Shown here one piece after another: positions 47,274-53,453 of a DNA stretch of 53,453 bases; positions within the stretch are counted from its first letter, which is position 1, and each line of letters starts with the position of its first letter. Source of the stretch: FCB group bacterium. Its GTDB lineage: Bacteria; Zixibacteria; MSB-5A5; GN15; JAAZOE01. Made by a program: the position numbers and the translations under genes. The stretch spans positions 1 through 53,453 of the forward strand of contig JAAEQF010000145.1 of the NCBI GenBank assembly GCA_024231695.1, given 5' to 3'. The notes under the pieces were generated by a model. The model searched no databases and was not told where the DNA came from. It saw nothing but the letters and a program-made list of their open reading frames with translations.

Positions 47274-47904
47274 ATTCGGTTAAACAAAATGCTTCTTTTA
47301 TTCTTTTTGTCTCGTCATCGTCCGTAATAAAATAACCCTTGAGTTTTTGCATTGCCTTTTGCTCTATTTGGTTCACCCTTTCTCTGCTAACACCACATAA
47401 CTTCCCAATCGCCAATCTTGTTTGCTGGGGCTTACCCGTTAATCCAAATCTTCTCTCTATAATTTCTTGTTCGCGATACGTTAGATATTTCATCCCGTCC
47501 ATTAGTTTTTCTATTTGCTCTGTTTCTTTTAGCCGCTGACTTATTGATGGGCACACCATTTGCTCAATGTTGTCGATAGGGATATTTTTGGTTACGTCTA
47601 TTTCTTTGGGCATATCTAAAAAATCTTTCGACCTTATTGCTTCTGGAAAAACCTGTGACATATCTTTGCCAATTGTTATTAACAATTTATTTTCTATTTC
47701 TTGCCACTTGGTGGTCTTTTTGGGGTGCGGGGTTCCGCGTAGATTTATCCATCGGCAAAACACGTTATCGCTTACGCCTAAATATTTGGCGGCCTTCGAC
47801 TGTGAGCCAAATAATTTGACAATCTGCCATAAATAGCCATTTTTGGCTTTAATATTAAGGGTAAGCGGTATGGTGTTTGTTTTATGTGTTATAGTTGTTT
47901 TCAT
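47272..47904 (-). CDS. HTH regulator with sigma-70 region 4 domain
   Basis: 210 residues. Middle-N region KLFGSQSKAAKYLGVSDNVFCRWINLRG is a HTH of the Cro/CI or YdaS kind. The C-terminal domain (about 138-195) is region 4 of a sigma-70 factor: LTYREQEIIERRFGLTGKP, then GVSRERVNQIEQKAMQKL, very close to RpoD. No region 2 is present. It probably binds -35 elements through its C-terminal domain and acts as transcription regulator, perhaps with the sigma fragments at 9.5-10.1 kb. Last gene of the leftward operon. Confidence 0.78.
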   Translation of the reverse strand: MKTTITHKTNTIPLTLNIKAKNGYLWQIVKLFGSQSKAAKYLGVSDNVFCRWINLRGTPHPKKTTKWQEIENKLLITIGKDMSQVFPEAIRSKDFLDMPKEIDVTKNIPIDNIEQMVCPSISQRLKETEQIEKLMDGMKYLTYREQEIIERRFGLTGKPQQTRLAIGKLCGVSRERVNQIEQKAMQKLKGYFITDDDETKRIKEAFCLTE

Positions 47905-47920
47905 GTTAATTCCTAATTAC

Positions 47921-47944
47921 ATACTAAATATATACGATTAGTAT
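47921..47944. promoter_or_regulatory. Operator-like inverted repeat before the HTH/sigma gene
   Basis: ATACTAA (47921-47927), 10 bases, TTAGTAT (47938-47944), perfect dyad in an AT-rich leader just upstream of the leftward HTH/sigma gene start (47904). Could be an autoregulatory operator or an AT-rich promoter region. Confidence 0.55.
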
Positions 47945-47947
47945 ATA

Positions 47948-47966
47948 GGCGGGGTCGCATCCCGCC
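47948..47966 (-). terminator. Hairpin between lipoprotein and HTH/sigma genes
   Basis: GGCGGG (47948-47953) / CCCGCC (47961-47966). On the minus strand it is followed by TATATAC. May partly stop leftward transcription before the regulator gene. Confidence 0.45.
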
Positions 47967-47975
47967 ACACTCCTA

Positions 47976-48170
47976 CTACTTCCAAGTCATTTCCGAAACG
48001 CCGCGATCATTGGCGGCGGTCCGTGATTGTGCCGGATCGCCAAACCCGGCTCCGTTTTTGTTTTTCAGGTCGGGGTAAAATACGTCGCCCCGCCATTCGG
48101 CCCTACCCTGGTATGAACAGCCAAAACAAAAGAACAAGATAATCATTGCTAATACAAATATGCGTTTCAT
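47976..48170 (-). CDS. Small lipoprotein-like protein (64 aa)
   Basis: Start ATG at 48170, with SD AGGAG 7 bases upstream. MKRIFVLAMIILFFCFGC is a signal peptide with a possible lipobox ending in C18, followed by a short soluble part (EWRGDVFYPDLKNKNG). Probably anchored in the envelope; a superinfection or lysis accessory is possible. Confidence 0.65.
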   Translation of the reverse strand: MKRIFVLAMIILFFCFGCSYQGRAEWRGDVFYPDLKNKNGAGFGDPAQSRTAANDRGVSEMTWK

Positions 48171-48193
48171 TATAAAACTCCTATCGGCGATAC

Positions 48194-49153
48194 CTAGTTT
48201 TTTTGTGGTCCTACGTAACATTTAACCTTTTTGCCGCTGTGATCAATTATGACCGCGTTGGCTTCTTTTAGGGCCGCGAGGTTTGGCTTTGTGTAATATA
48301 TAACCGTTCCTCTGTCCTTTATTTTTTCCACCGCCCCGCCGTTGGAAACAGATTTTACTACCCCGCCGTCGCCAACATGATTCACCGACCCGCCGTTGTA
48401 AACATGCCCCACCACCCCGCCGTTGTAAACAGATTTTACCACGCCGCCGCCGTAAACATTATCCACCACCCCGCCGTCGCCAACATTTTTCACCACCCCG
48501 TAAACATCCTCCACCACCCCGCCGCCGTAAACATTCTCCACCGACCCGCCGTTGTAAACAGATTTTACCACGCCGCCGCCGTGAACACATTTCACCACCC
48601 CGCCGTTGTGAACAGATTTTACCGACCCGCCGTTGTAAACATGCCCCACCACCCCGCCGTTGTAAACAGATTTTACCACGCCGCCGCCGTGAACATGATT
48701 CACCACCCCGCCGTCGTGAACATGCCCCACCACCCCGTTGTTGTGAACATTATCCACCACCCCGCCGTTGTGAACATTATCCACCACCCCGTAAACTACT
48801 GCTACCCGCTCGCCGCCCTTAACCTCTTTTTTGGTTTTGCCAGATTTGACAACCTTAGCCTTAATCCATACCTTCAATTCTGCCCGGACCGCCGCCTCAA
48901 CCTTCCCGGCGTCATACCATTTCGGCAACACATCCTGGTCTAAATTATATTTCCATTTTGACGGCGGGAGATTGTAATCGTCGTCGGGCGGGACAATCTC
49001 AACCCGCACAAATGTAATTTCATTGCGGACGTTTCGTTCACGCAATTTGAAATGTTCGATAATATCTTCATGGCTGTCGCTGACCGACGGATGCCACAAA
49101 GCCTTCAATCCAGTACCGTTTTTTACTACTACAAAACTTGCCGGTCGACACAT
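48194..49153 (-). CDS. Repeat protein with 9-residue VV..V..GG beta-solenoid (319 aa)
   Basis: SD GAGG before ATG 49153. Residues 1 to about 120: a domain with VVKNGTGLKALWHPSVS and FVRVEIVPPDDDYNLPP and an AAVRAELKVW helix. Residues about 122-281 consist of 18 units of GVVxxVxxG, one of which lacks two residues (GVVEDVY). Regular Val every few residues with Gly turns predicts a narrow beta-solenoid. The C-terminal ~38 residues (TVIYYTKPNLAALKEAN) form a cap. Phage proteins with this repeat exist but the function is not known. Confidence 0.75.
   Translation of the reverse strand: MCRPASFVVVKNGTGLKALWHPSVSDSHEDIIEHFKLRERNVRNEITFVRVEIVPPDDDYNLPPSKWKYNLDQDVLPKWYDAGKVEAAVRAELKVWIKAKVVKSGKTKKEVKGGERVAVVYGVVDNVHNGGVVDNVHNNGVVGHVHDGGVVNHVHGGGVVKSVYNGGVVGHVYNGGSVKSVHNGGVVKCVHGGGVVKSVYNGGSVENVYGGGVVEDVYGVVKNVGDGGVVDNVYGGGVVKSVYNGGVVGHVYNGGSVNHVGDGGVVKSVSNGGAVEKIKDRGTVIYYTKPNLAALKEANAVIIDHSGKKVKCYVGPQKN
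48311..48790. repeat. 27-bp minisatellite in the solenoid gene
   Basis: The 18 protein units are encoded by near-identical 27-bp DNA units such as CACCACCCCGCCGTTGTAAACA..., so the number may change by recombination. Three unit types alternate (ending ATGCCC, AGATTTTAC, ATTATC), giving a higher-order pattern. Confidence 0.8.
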
Positions 49154-49160
49154 GATAACC

Positions 49161-49259
49161 TCACTTTCGTTTGTTTGATTGTAACATTATGCCCACGCAA
49201 AAGAATACGGCGTAGGCGATTAAGAACCCAATTAAAATCGGCACGTTTTCATATCCCAT
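49161..49259 (-). CDS. Membrane mini-protein (32 aa)
   Basis: ATG at 49259 with SD GAGGTGAG upstream. One hydrophobic segment (VPILIGFLIAYAVFFCVGIML) and a basic end (SNKRK). Overlaps the end of the gene at 49249 by 11 bases. Too short for most predictions. Confidence 0.5.
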   Translation of the reverse strand: MGYENVPILIGFLIAYAVFFCVGIMLQSNKRK

Positions 49260-49455
49260 TACTCACCTCTAGCTTAAAATATTTAAGTAGTTTGTCCAGC
49301 CGATGCCCGGCCAGATCGCTCATCCCGGTATAATAGTTTACGCCGTGCCGTTTCGTGCAGACGCCCTGCGACTCGCAGAGTATGCCGAAATGGGACGGCT
49401 TATCGATTCCGCACTCGTGGGCGGCGGCAATGATCTTTAGTCTAATATCAGCCAT
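49249..49455 (-). CDS. XRE-type HTH-like regulator (68 aa)
   Basis: RLKIIAAAHECGIDKPSHFG then GVNYYTGMSDLAGHRLDKLLKYFKLEV: the last part matches the end of XRE HTH domains (vs...lsG..dlsl..LdklL.yLgLel). Likely a small repressor or anti-repressor of the leftward operon. The N-terminal helix-turn-helix is not perfect. Confidence 0.5.
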   Translation of the reverse strand: MADIRLKIIAAAHECGIDKPSHFGILCESQGVCTKRHGVNYYTGMSDLAGHRLDKLLKYFKLEVSNGI

Positions 49456-49458
49456 GTT

Positions 49459-49635
49459 TTAATCCTTCCCGGAATCAAAAACCGTATTGTTATTATCGTC
49501 AACCACAATTATACCTTGTGACGACGGCCACGCCGGGTTATGCAACGCTTTCGCTGATTTTATGGCGGCATCCAACGAGTCGAAATCGTCCAGGTTATGC
49601 TCGTTATTTCGATTGTATTTATATGTGGTGTACAT
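49459..49635 (-). CDS. Small hypothetical protein (58 aa)
   Basis: Start ATG 49635 preceded by GAAAGGG; the TTG at 49650 lies in the SD. YTTYKYNRNNEHNLDDFDSLDAAIKSAKALHN and a C-terminal strand GIIVVDDNNNTVFDSG. No family recognised. Confidence 0.55.
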   Translation of the reverse strand: MYTTYKYNRNNEHNLDDFDSLDAAIKSAKALHNPAWPSSQGIIVVDDNNNTVFDSGKD

Positions 49636-49661
49636 TTTTAACCCTTTCAAAAAATATTATA

Positions 49662-49889
49662 TTAATTAATCATTGTGCAGTGAAAGCCGCTAAACCCACG
49701 GTTGATGTCATTTCTCCAGCGAGTATATTCGCCAACTTCAAAAACCTCGCTGCCACCGTCAATTTGAAATTGGTCGCCGGTCCGCACCCCAGCTTCTTTG
49801 GCGTCGCCATAAAACAAGTAGCAGGCTTCAGGATCGCGGCGGTCTTCTTTTGTTTTCATTAAGTCGATTTTTTTGATTTCGCTTGTCAT
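49662..49889 (-). CDS. Hypothetical protein behind a duplicated leader (75 aa)
   Basis: Inner ATG 49889 chosen: the leader in front carries the SD GAAAGG while the outer in-frame ATG (49934) has no SD. DPEACYLFYGDAKEAGVRTGDQFQIDG and EVGEYTRWRNDINRG. No family recognised. Confidence 0.55.
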   Translation of the reverse strand: MTSEIKKIDLMKTKEDRRDPEACYLFYGDAKEAGVRTGDQFQIDGGSEVFEVGEYTRWRNDINRGFSGFHCTMIN

Positions 49890-49934
49890 CTTTTTGGCCT
49901 TTCGATTTTCAGTTTTGTTTGTTTTGTTTCTCAT
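49890..49934 (-). repeat. Duplicated 45-base 5' leader, copy 2
   Basis: Contains (minus strand) GAAAACAAA-type A-rich leader with SD GAAAGGCC; nearly identical to 50110-50154. The outer reading frame would give the two proteins the same start (MRNKTxKTENRKxKK). Confidence 0.75.
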
Positions 49935-49938
49935 AAGA

Positions 49939-50109
49939 TTAAATAAAGCATTGGGAGCTGCGATATTGACGATCTCGGAGGATTCTAGTTAAAGTGTCTT
50001 CGTCCTCATATCTGGGGCGGATTGCGTTTTCGTGATCGTTACGAAAGGATGGCTCGCTGTTTTTGATATTTCCGATTCTAGTTTGAAAGGCGTATTTTTT
50101 CGTTTTCAT
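49939..50109 (-). CDS. Small basic hypothetical protein, first gene of leftward operon (56 aa)
   Basis: Inner ATG 50109 with SD GAAAGGGC in the duplicated leader; the outer ATG 50154 is only about ten bases after the -10 box. Charged (RIGNIKNSEPSFRNDHEN, DTLTRILRDRQYRSSQ). No family recognised. Confidence 0.5.
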   Translation of the reverse strand: MKTKKYAFQTRIGNIKNSEPSFRNDHENAIRPRYEDEDTLTRILRDRQYRSSQCFI

Positions 50110-50154
50110 TTTTTTGCCCTTTCGATTTTCAGTTTTTTTTGTTTTGTTTCTCAT
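50110..50154 (-). repeat. Duplicated 45-base 5' leader, copy 1
   Basis: A-rich leader with SD GAAAGGGC between the leftward early promoter and the first leftward gene; nearly identical to 49890-49934. The copy between the first two genes probably arose by duplication that created a second initiation site. Confidence 0.75.
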
Positions 50155-50163
50155 TCTACTTTA

Positions 50164-50189
50164 ATTATACACCAATAATCGGCTCGGGG
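50164..50189 (-). promoter_or_regulatory. Leftward early promoter (no -35 consensus)
   Basis: TATAAT at 50169-50164 on the minus strand, within GTGTATAATTAAA. Instead of TTGACA there is CCCCGA (50189-50184), 14 bases upstream of the -10, exactly as in the rightward early promoter at 50317. Likely needs an activator or uses the shared element. Confidence 0.65.
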
Positions 50190-50316
50190 ACGAGTAAAAA
50201 TGAAATATATTTCCTTTTTTCACGATAATTTTTCTGTCAAATAGATAAGCTGTTGCCACATATACACTTATGGCGTTTTGCGGTAAAATTATCAAATAAA
50301 ATTAATTTTTGCCCCG
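50190..50316. other. Control region between divergent early operons
   Basis: AT-rich, no gene supported. Contains a TGTCAA/TTGACA box (50235-50240) that has no matching -10 on the minus strand, and AT-rich stretches (AATTTTTCTG, AAATAAAATTAATTTTTG). Could hold an origin or operators; nothing certain can be recognised. Confidence 0.4.
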
Positions 50317-50342
50317 CCCCGACCGAATTTGCAGTGTATAAT
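50317..50342 (+). promoter_or_regulatory. Rightward early promoter (shared element)
   Basis: CCCCGA (50317-50322), 14 bases, TATAAT (50337-50342), followed by TAAA. The extended GTGTATAATTAAA segment and the CCCCGA at the same spacing match the divergent leftward promoter. Confidence 0.65.
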
Positions 50343-50364
50343 TAAATTGAAAGGCAAAACAAAA

Positions 50365-50487
50365 ATGAACACAAAACAATCGAAAAAATTAAACAAACGC
50401 TCAACCCCACGCCGTTTTTTTGCCCTTCCGTGTGTTTTGTTTTCCGGCGTGGGGTATATTTTATTTACGAGGGCATATCATGTATAA
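50365..50487 (+). CDS. Leader-like ORF with internal hairpin (40 aa)
   Basis: ATG 50365 with SD GAAAGG about 10 bases upstream. Basic start (MNTKQSKKLNKRSTPRRFF) and a hydrophobic middle (ALPCVLFSGVGYILF). Its stop overlaps the ATG of the next gene (50480). Could be a leader peptide for coupling or a small membrane protein. Confidence 0.4.
   Translation: MNTKQSKKLNKRSTPRRFFALPCVLFSGVGYILFTRAYHV
50404..50455 (+). promoter_or_regulatory. Perfect 11-bp hairpin in the early leader
   Basis: ACCCCACGCCG (50404-50414) pairs with CGGCGTGGGGT (50445-50455), 30-base loop starting with seven T. It lies inside the leader ORF and before the SD-like GAGGG of the gene at 50480; may regulate early expression. 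Confidence 0.6.
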
Positions 50488-50698
50488 ACCACCCAAAGGT
50501 ATGATTAATCTAATCTATCGCAACAAGCAACGCCACATATCGGTTTACGGCGATTGTACCGCCGAATGTGACAAAATCCTAAACGAGATACTAACTTCAC
50601 CAAAAGTCGTCGCCGGGGTGATGAAAGATGTCAAGGATGATGATACGCCACTGGTCAAGCTCGGCCCCGGCGGCGACTATGTAAAAGAGTATAAATAG
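50480..50698 (+). CDS. Small hypothetical early protein (72 aa)
   Basis: Start ATG 50480. IYRNKQRHISVYGDCTAECDKILNEIL and a C-terminal KLGPGGDYVKEYK. No family recognised. First solid gene of the rightward early operon. Confidence 0.55.
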   Translation: MYKPPKGMINLIYRNKQRHISVYGDCTAECDKILNEILTSPKVVAGVMKDVKDDDTPLVKLGPGGDYVKEYK

Positions 50699-50704
50699 TC
50701 TCCC

Positions 50705-50752
50705 GGCGGCGGCATTGATCAAAGCCTATACGGATACGACATTGCCGCCGCC
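50705..50752 (+). terminator. GC-rich hairpin after the first early gene
   Basis: GGCGGCGGCA (50705-50714) / TGCCGCCGCC (50743-50752), 10-bp perfect stem, 28-base loop. No T run; an attenuator or stability element is likely. Confidence 0.5.
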
Positions 50753-50778
50753 CAATATTAGAGTTTTCATCACACGCT

Positions 50779-50811
50779 CGGCCCATCGTTTTTAGGCGAT
50801 CCGGTGGGCCG
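50779..50811 (+). promoter_or_regulatory. Second structured leader before the exonuclease gene
   Basis: CGGCCCA (50779-50785) / TGGGCCG (50805-50811) with inner ATCG/CGAT. Directly before the SD GAAAGG and ATG 50831; could modulate exonuclease translation. Confidence 0.5.
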
Positions 50812-50830
50812 GGCATTTGAAAGGTTGGCT

Positions 50831-51667
50831 ATGGCAAGTGAAAACATAATCCCGGCTGAATCGGGCCACTGGTACAAGCCGGACGGCACGCCGATGTATG
50901 AGGTTCCGTACAAGGATCCGACGAAGGGTATGCGGAAAACAACTTTATCCGACGCCCGAAAGATGGGGCTGCTCCCATCGGTTACGACCATCCTGGGCAT
51001 AATCGCTAAAGAAGGGTTGATGCAGTGGAAATTAGAACAAATGCTCTTGGCGTGCTTGACCTCGACCCGGCTGCCGGACGAATCGGAGGAGTTGTGGGTA
51101 CAGCGAATCGTTAAAGACAGCAAAGATGTCTCGCGGTCGGCGGCAGATCGGGGGACCAGAACCCACGCCGCTATCGACCAGTGGATTACATCGCAAGAGA
51201 TAACCGACGATGAGGAGTTATTCGACGCCCTGATAGTCTATATCGACTGGCACCGCAAATATATATCGGATGTGATATATACTGAAGTGCCTTTCGGTTG
51301 CGATGCCGGTTACGGCGGCAAGTGCGATCTAGTGGCAAATCTTAAACTCGGCGGGCGTACTGCTGTTATCGACTTAAAAACTAAAACCACCAAGAAGGGG
51401 CAAAAGATAGTGCCTTATGTTGAATGGGGCATGCAACTGGCGGCGTACGAAAGAGGATTGATCTTGCCGGAAAAATGCCGCCTGTTAAATGTGGTCATAT
51501 CGACCACCGAGCCAAATCGGATTGAGGTGTTCGACTGGACCGATAGCCGCGATACGCTGTATCGTGGCTTTTACCAAGCGTTTAATTTGTGGCGGTTCCT
51601 GCGGGATTACGACCCAACCGGGCTAACGGCCCGACAAAACAAACTATGGAAGGTGTACGAAAAATGA
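50831..51667 (+). CDS. PD-(D/E)XK exonuclease (RecB/Cas4-like)
   Basis: 278 residues, ATG 50831 with SD GAAAGG six bases upstream. H112 in DRGTRTHAAI, D166 in GGKCDLV, then the core AVIDLKTK (D181, K183) and QLAAYERG. This is the RecB/Cas4-type nuclease arrangement used in phage recombination with a single-strand annealing protein. The annealing protein follows directly with an overlapping start. Confidence 0.85.
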   Translation: MASENIIPAESGHWYKPDGTPMYEVPYKDPTKGMRKTTLSDARKMGLLPSVTTILGIIAKEGLMQWKLEQMLLACLTSTRLPDESEELWVQRIVKDSKDVSRSAADRGTRTHAAIDQWITSQEITDDEELFDALIVYIDWHRKYISDVIYTEVPFGCDAGYGGKCDLVANLKLGGRTAVIDLKTKTTKKGQKIVPYVEWGMQLAAYERGLILPEKCRLLNVVISTTEPNRIEVFDWTDSRDTLYRGFYQAFNLWRFLRDYDPTGLTARQNKLWKVYEK

Positions 51668-52497
51668 AGGATATAGCGAAAAAATTACAAGCTCCGTTTC
51701 GGGCCGACGAGTATGAATGGCGGGTGCAATCTGAATCGCGGGCCGGGGACAAGGTTAATGTATTGTGCTACGTAACCGCCAGGGCGATCATGGACCGTCT
51801 CGACGAGGTATTTAGCCCGATGGGCTGGCAAACATCATATCGCACCGGACCTGACGGCGGCGTAATATGCGACCTGTCGGTTTATGATGATAAGTCGGGG
51901 CAATGGGTACACAAGGAAGATGGGGCGGAAAACACCAATATCGAAGCGGTCAAGGGTGGTATCAGCGGGGCGTTAAAGCGGGCCGGATCCGCCTGGGGCA
52001 TTGGTCGATTATTGTATAAACTGGAATCGAATTATGTACCACTAAAGGACCGGGGGAAATTTTGGCATAAGACCAAAAAGAATGAATTTAAGTACTGGGA
52101 TGCCCCGTCTTTGCCTGATTGGGCGATTACTGGCAACGGCGAAAAGCCGAAAGTAAAATCGAAGCCGACAGCTAAATCCACCGGAAAGCTAGTCGATACA
52201 CCCAAACAAACATTCAGCTTAACCCTGGACGCCGCCTGTAAAAAAATCAAAATGGCGAAACCAAAAACAATGTATGGGGCCGAGTTTTTGTTTGACTCGC
52301 TTTGCAATGTTTCCGGCGTGGAGGAAATCGCCGAGGCCAAAAAATACAACATGCCAACCAGTCTAGCCGAGATGACTAAGATACCAGAACATTCGGGATG
52401 GTTGGTATTGACTGAATTAATTAACCGTATCGGCGGCGAACTAAAGATATATGTCGCCGCCGCCAATAAAGCCAAGCCGGAAGGAGATAATCAATGA
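51664..52497 (+). CDS. Rad52/22-like single-strand annealing protein
   Basis: 277 residues from ATG 51664 (ATGA overlap). KKLQAPFRADEYEWRVQSES, YVTARAIMDRLDEVFSPMGWQ and KGGISGALKRAGSAWGIGRLLY are the Rad52/Rad22 family pattern (W.V......A....Y.......LD...G..W; A....K.A....GIGRY). Forms rings that anneal ssDNA. The C-terminal ~80 residues (about 175-277) are additional. With the upstream exonuclease it makes a phage recombination pair. Confidence 0.9.
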   Translation: MKDIAKKLQAPFRADEYEWRVQSESRAGDKVNVLCYVTARAIMDRLDEVFSPMGWQTSYRTGPDGGVICDLSVYDDKSGQWVHKEDGAENTNIEAVKGGISGALKRAGSAWGIGRLLYKLESNYVPLKDRGKFWHKTKKNEFKYWDAPSLPDWAITGNGEKPKVKSKPTAKSTGKLVDTPKQTFSLTLDAACKKIKMAKPKTMYGAEFLFDSLCNVSGVEEIAEAKKYNMPTSLAEMTKIPEHSGWLVLTELINRIGGELKIYVAAANKAKPEGDNQ

Positions 52498-52916
52498 GTG
52501 GATTTAACAAGGTAATAATGTTGGGCAATTTAACTCGCGACCCAGCCCTGTCGTATTTGCCGAGCCAAACCCCGGTAGTCGAGTTTGGGTTAGCGACGAA
52601 TCGCAAATGGAACGATAAAGACGGCAGCCCAAAAGAGGAGGTCTGTTTTGTTGATTGCCGGGTTTTCGGTAAACAAGCGGAAACGCTCAATAAATATTGT
52701 AGCAAAGGCCGCCCGTTATTGATCGAAGGACGGTTAACGCTCGACCAGTGGGATGCTCCGGACGGCACGAAACGATCAAAGCACAGAATAACCATCGAGA
52801 AGTTTACTTTCGTCGGCGACGGCTCGTCTCTTGGCGGTCGCAAGGAAGAACAAAACCAACAACCAGAATCGGAACAACCGCAAAATAACCCGCAACCGGA
52901 AGATATACCGTTTTAA
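52494..52916 (+). CDS. ssb: Single-stranded DNA-binding protein
   Basis: 140 residues, ATGA overlap at 52494. OB-fold sequence GFNKVIMLGNLTRDPALSYLP, VVEFGLATNRKW, CFVDCRVFGKQAE, and LLIEGRLTLDQW; then a Gln/Pro-rich linker and an acidic tip (PEDIPF), which binds partner proteins. Normal SSB length. Confidence 0.95.
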   Translation: MSGFNKVIMLGNLTRDPALSYLPSQTPVVEFGLATNRKWNDKDGSPKEEVCFVDCRVFGKQAETLNKYCSKGRPLLIEGRLTLDQWDAPDGTKRSKHRITIEKFTFVGDGSSLGGRKEEQNQQPESEQPQNNPQPEDIPF

Positions 52917-52917
52917 T

Positions 52918-53453
52918 ATGCAATACTTAAGCGTTAAAAATTTAGAGAAATACCAGCCGGGATATAAAGACCGCACGCTTATTTGGTGTAAAGTGTATTT
53001 CAAAATGATAAATGCCGACCCAGATTTTGAAATGTTATGTGAAATTGACAAGTGGAGATTTATCGCTTTTGCTATGTTGGAGATTCAAACCAAAAAACCC
53101 GTCCCGCTGGACTCGGAATATTTACGGCGGAAAGGGTTTGATTTGAAAAAACGCCCTATCTCATTGACAATACAAATGTTACATAACTCTGTAGAAGTGC
53201 GTAACGAAAATGTTACACAGATTAGAATAGAGAAGAGTAGAGTAGATAAGAATAGAATAGAACCAGATAAAGATATTACGCCTACGGCGTCCGCTGACGC
53301 GGAAACGCCGCCACCACAACCCGTGAAACAAGCGAAAAAGCCGCCGAAAGAAAAACCACCGCCGCTAACCGATGGCGCTAGGGCATTTCTACGCCTGTTT
53401 TCTGCGAAGAGATTTGCCAACCGCGCCCAACGCCGTGCGGTGTTGGAACTAGA
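52918..53453 (+). CDS. Replication initiator-like protein, N-terminal part (3' end outside window)
   Basis: ATG 52918 follows the SSB stop closely. 178 codons are visible. SVKNLEKYQPGYKDRTLIWCKVYFKMINADPDFEML is a winged-helix replication-protein start (as in phage O-like/DUF-type initiators). A charged linker RIEKSRVDKNRIEPDK and a Pro/Lys-rich segment follow, then GARAFLRLFSAKRFANRAQ. The frame is open at the right edge. Confidence 0.6.
   Translation, partial: MQYLSVKNLEKYQPGYKDRTLIWCKVYFKMINADPDFEMLCEIDKWRFIAFAMLEIQTKKPVPLDSEYLRRKGFDLKKRPISLTIQMLHNSVEVRNENVTQIRIEKSRVDKNRIEPDKDITPTASADAETPPPQPVKQAKKPPKEKPPPLTDGARAFLRLFSAKRFANRAQRRAVLEL

Noticed and set aside
48377-48943. Plus-strand His/Pro/Val-rich open frame opposite the solenoid gene
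   Set aside because: It is the reverse reading of the 27-bp repeats. The minus-strand frame has an SD, unique N- and C-terminal domains and a normal composition.
50190-50316. Replication origin
   Set aside because: AT-rich but no clear iterons or DnaA-box set could be recognised; left as a control region.

Overview
The window is almost certainly one nearly complete genome of a tailed double-stranded DNA bacteriophage (Caudoviricetes). It is tightly packed, with ATGA and TAATG start/stop overlaps almost throughout. It carries a full head-packaging set: a DUF5681-type small terminase candidate, large terminase, portal fused to an MuF-like head protein, HK97-type protease and HK97-fold capsid. 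Head-tail connectors, a tape-measure candidate, a large tail hub and a phage recombination/replication set follow. I saw no integrase, no tRNA genes and no recognisable endolysin. The host cannot be named from the sequence. Shine-Dalgarno sites of GAAAGG/AAGGAG type and consensus -35/-10 promoters indicate an ordinary bacterial host. A TatA-like protein and a twin-arginine signal peptide imply a host with a Tat export route.

Layout. (1) 50.3-53.4 kb and 0-10 kb, rightward early genes: exonuclease, Rad52/22-like annealing protein, SSB, replication protein (cut at the right edge), the C-terminal part of a replication protein (cut at the left edge), RusA, several zinc-ribbon proteins, low-complexity Gly/Phe and membrane proteins, an SNF2-like helicase with a DNA methyltransferase, a MazZ/DUF5664-like protein, a DUF1937 protein and a metallophosphoesterase. 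Five arrays of a degenerate ACNNG pentamer lie around 7.66-8.70 kb. Two tiny proteins at 9.5-10.1 kb look like the region 4 and region 2 halves of a sigma factor. (2) 10.5-20.9 kb: ParB-like protein, TET-associated-type glycosyltransferase, terminases, portal-MuF, then a TatA homologue and a twin-arginine-signal protein, then protease and capsid. (3) 21-33.5 kb: a 12.5 kb cassette inside the structural region, holding several glycosyltransferases, an asparagine-synthase-like enzyme, an ATP-grasp ligase, an aspartate decarboxylase (PanD), a sulfatase-superfamily protein, a beta-helix protein, a Ser-rich repeat protein and a 937-residue protein with two GT27-like domains and a methyltransferase. 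(4) 33.8-47.2 kb: connectors, tail and fibre genes, interrupted by two leftward single-gene morons with consensus promoters. (5) 47.3-50.2 kb: a leftward operon of small regulators and membrane proteins, ending in an HTH/sigma-region-4 protein. The control region with divergent promoters is at 50.16-50.36 kb.

How it may work together. The early region is driven from two divergent promoters sharing an element (CCCCGA, 14 bp, TATAAT). Sigma-like fragments are candidates for the late switch. The most striking possibility is a self-contained virion glycosylation system: a mucin-like Ser/Pro repeat protein encoded directly upstream of, and overlapping, a tandem polypeptide-GalNAc-transferase-like enzyme. 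In the same cassette is a small-molecule module (PanD, ATP-grasp, AsnB-like) that could attach beta-alanine or make amide bonds on the glycan. A second unusual pair is TatA plus a Tat-type substrate between the portal and protease genes. These functional links are inference from domains and order; the individual family calls rest on visible motifs.
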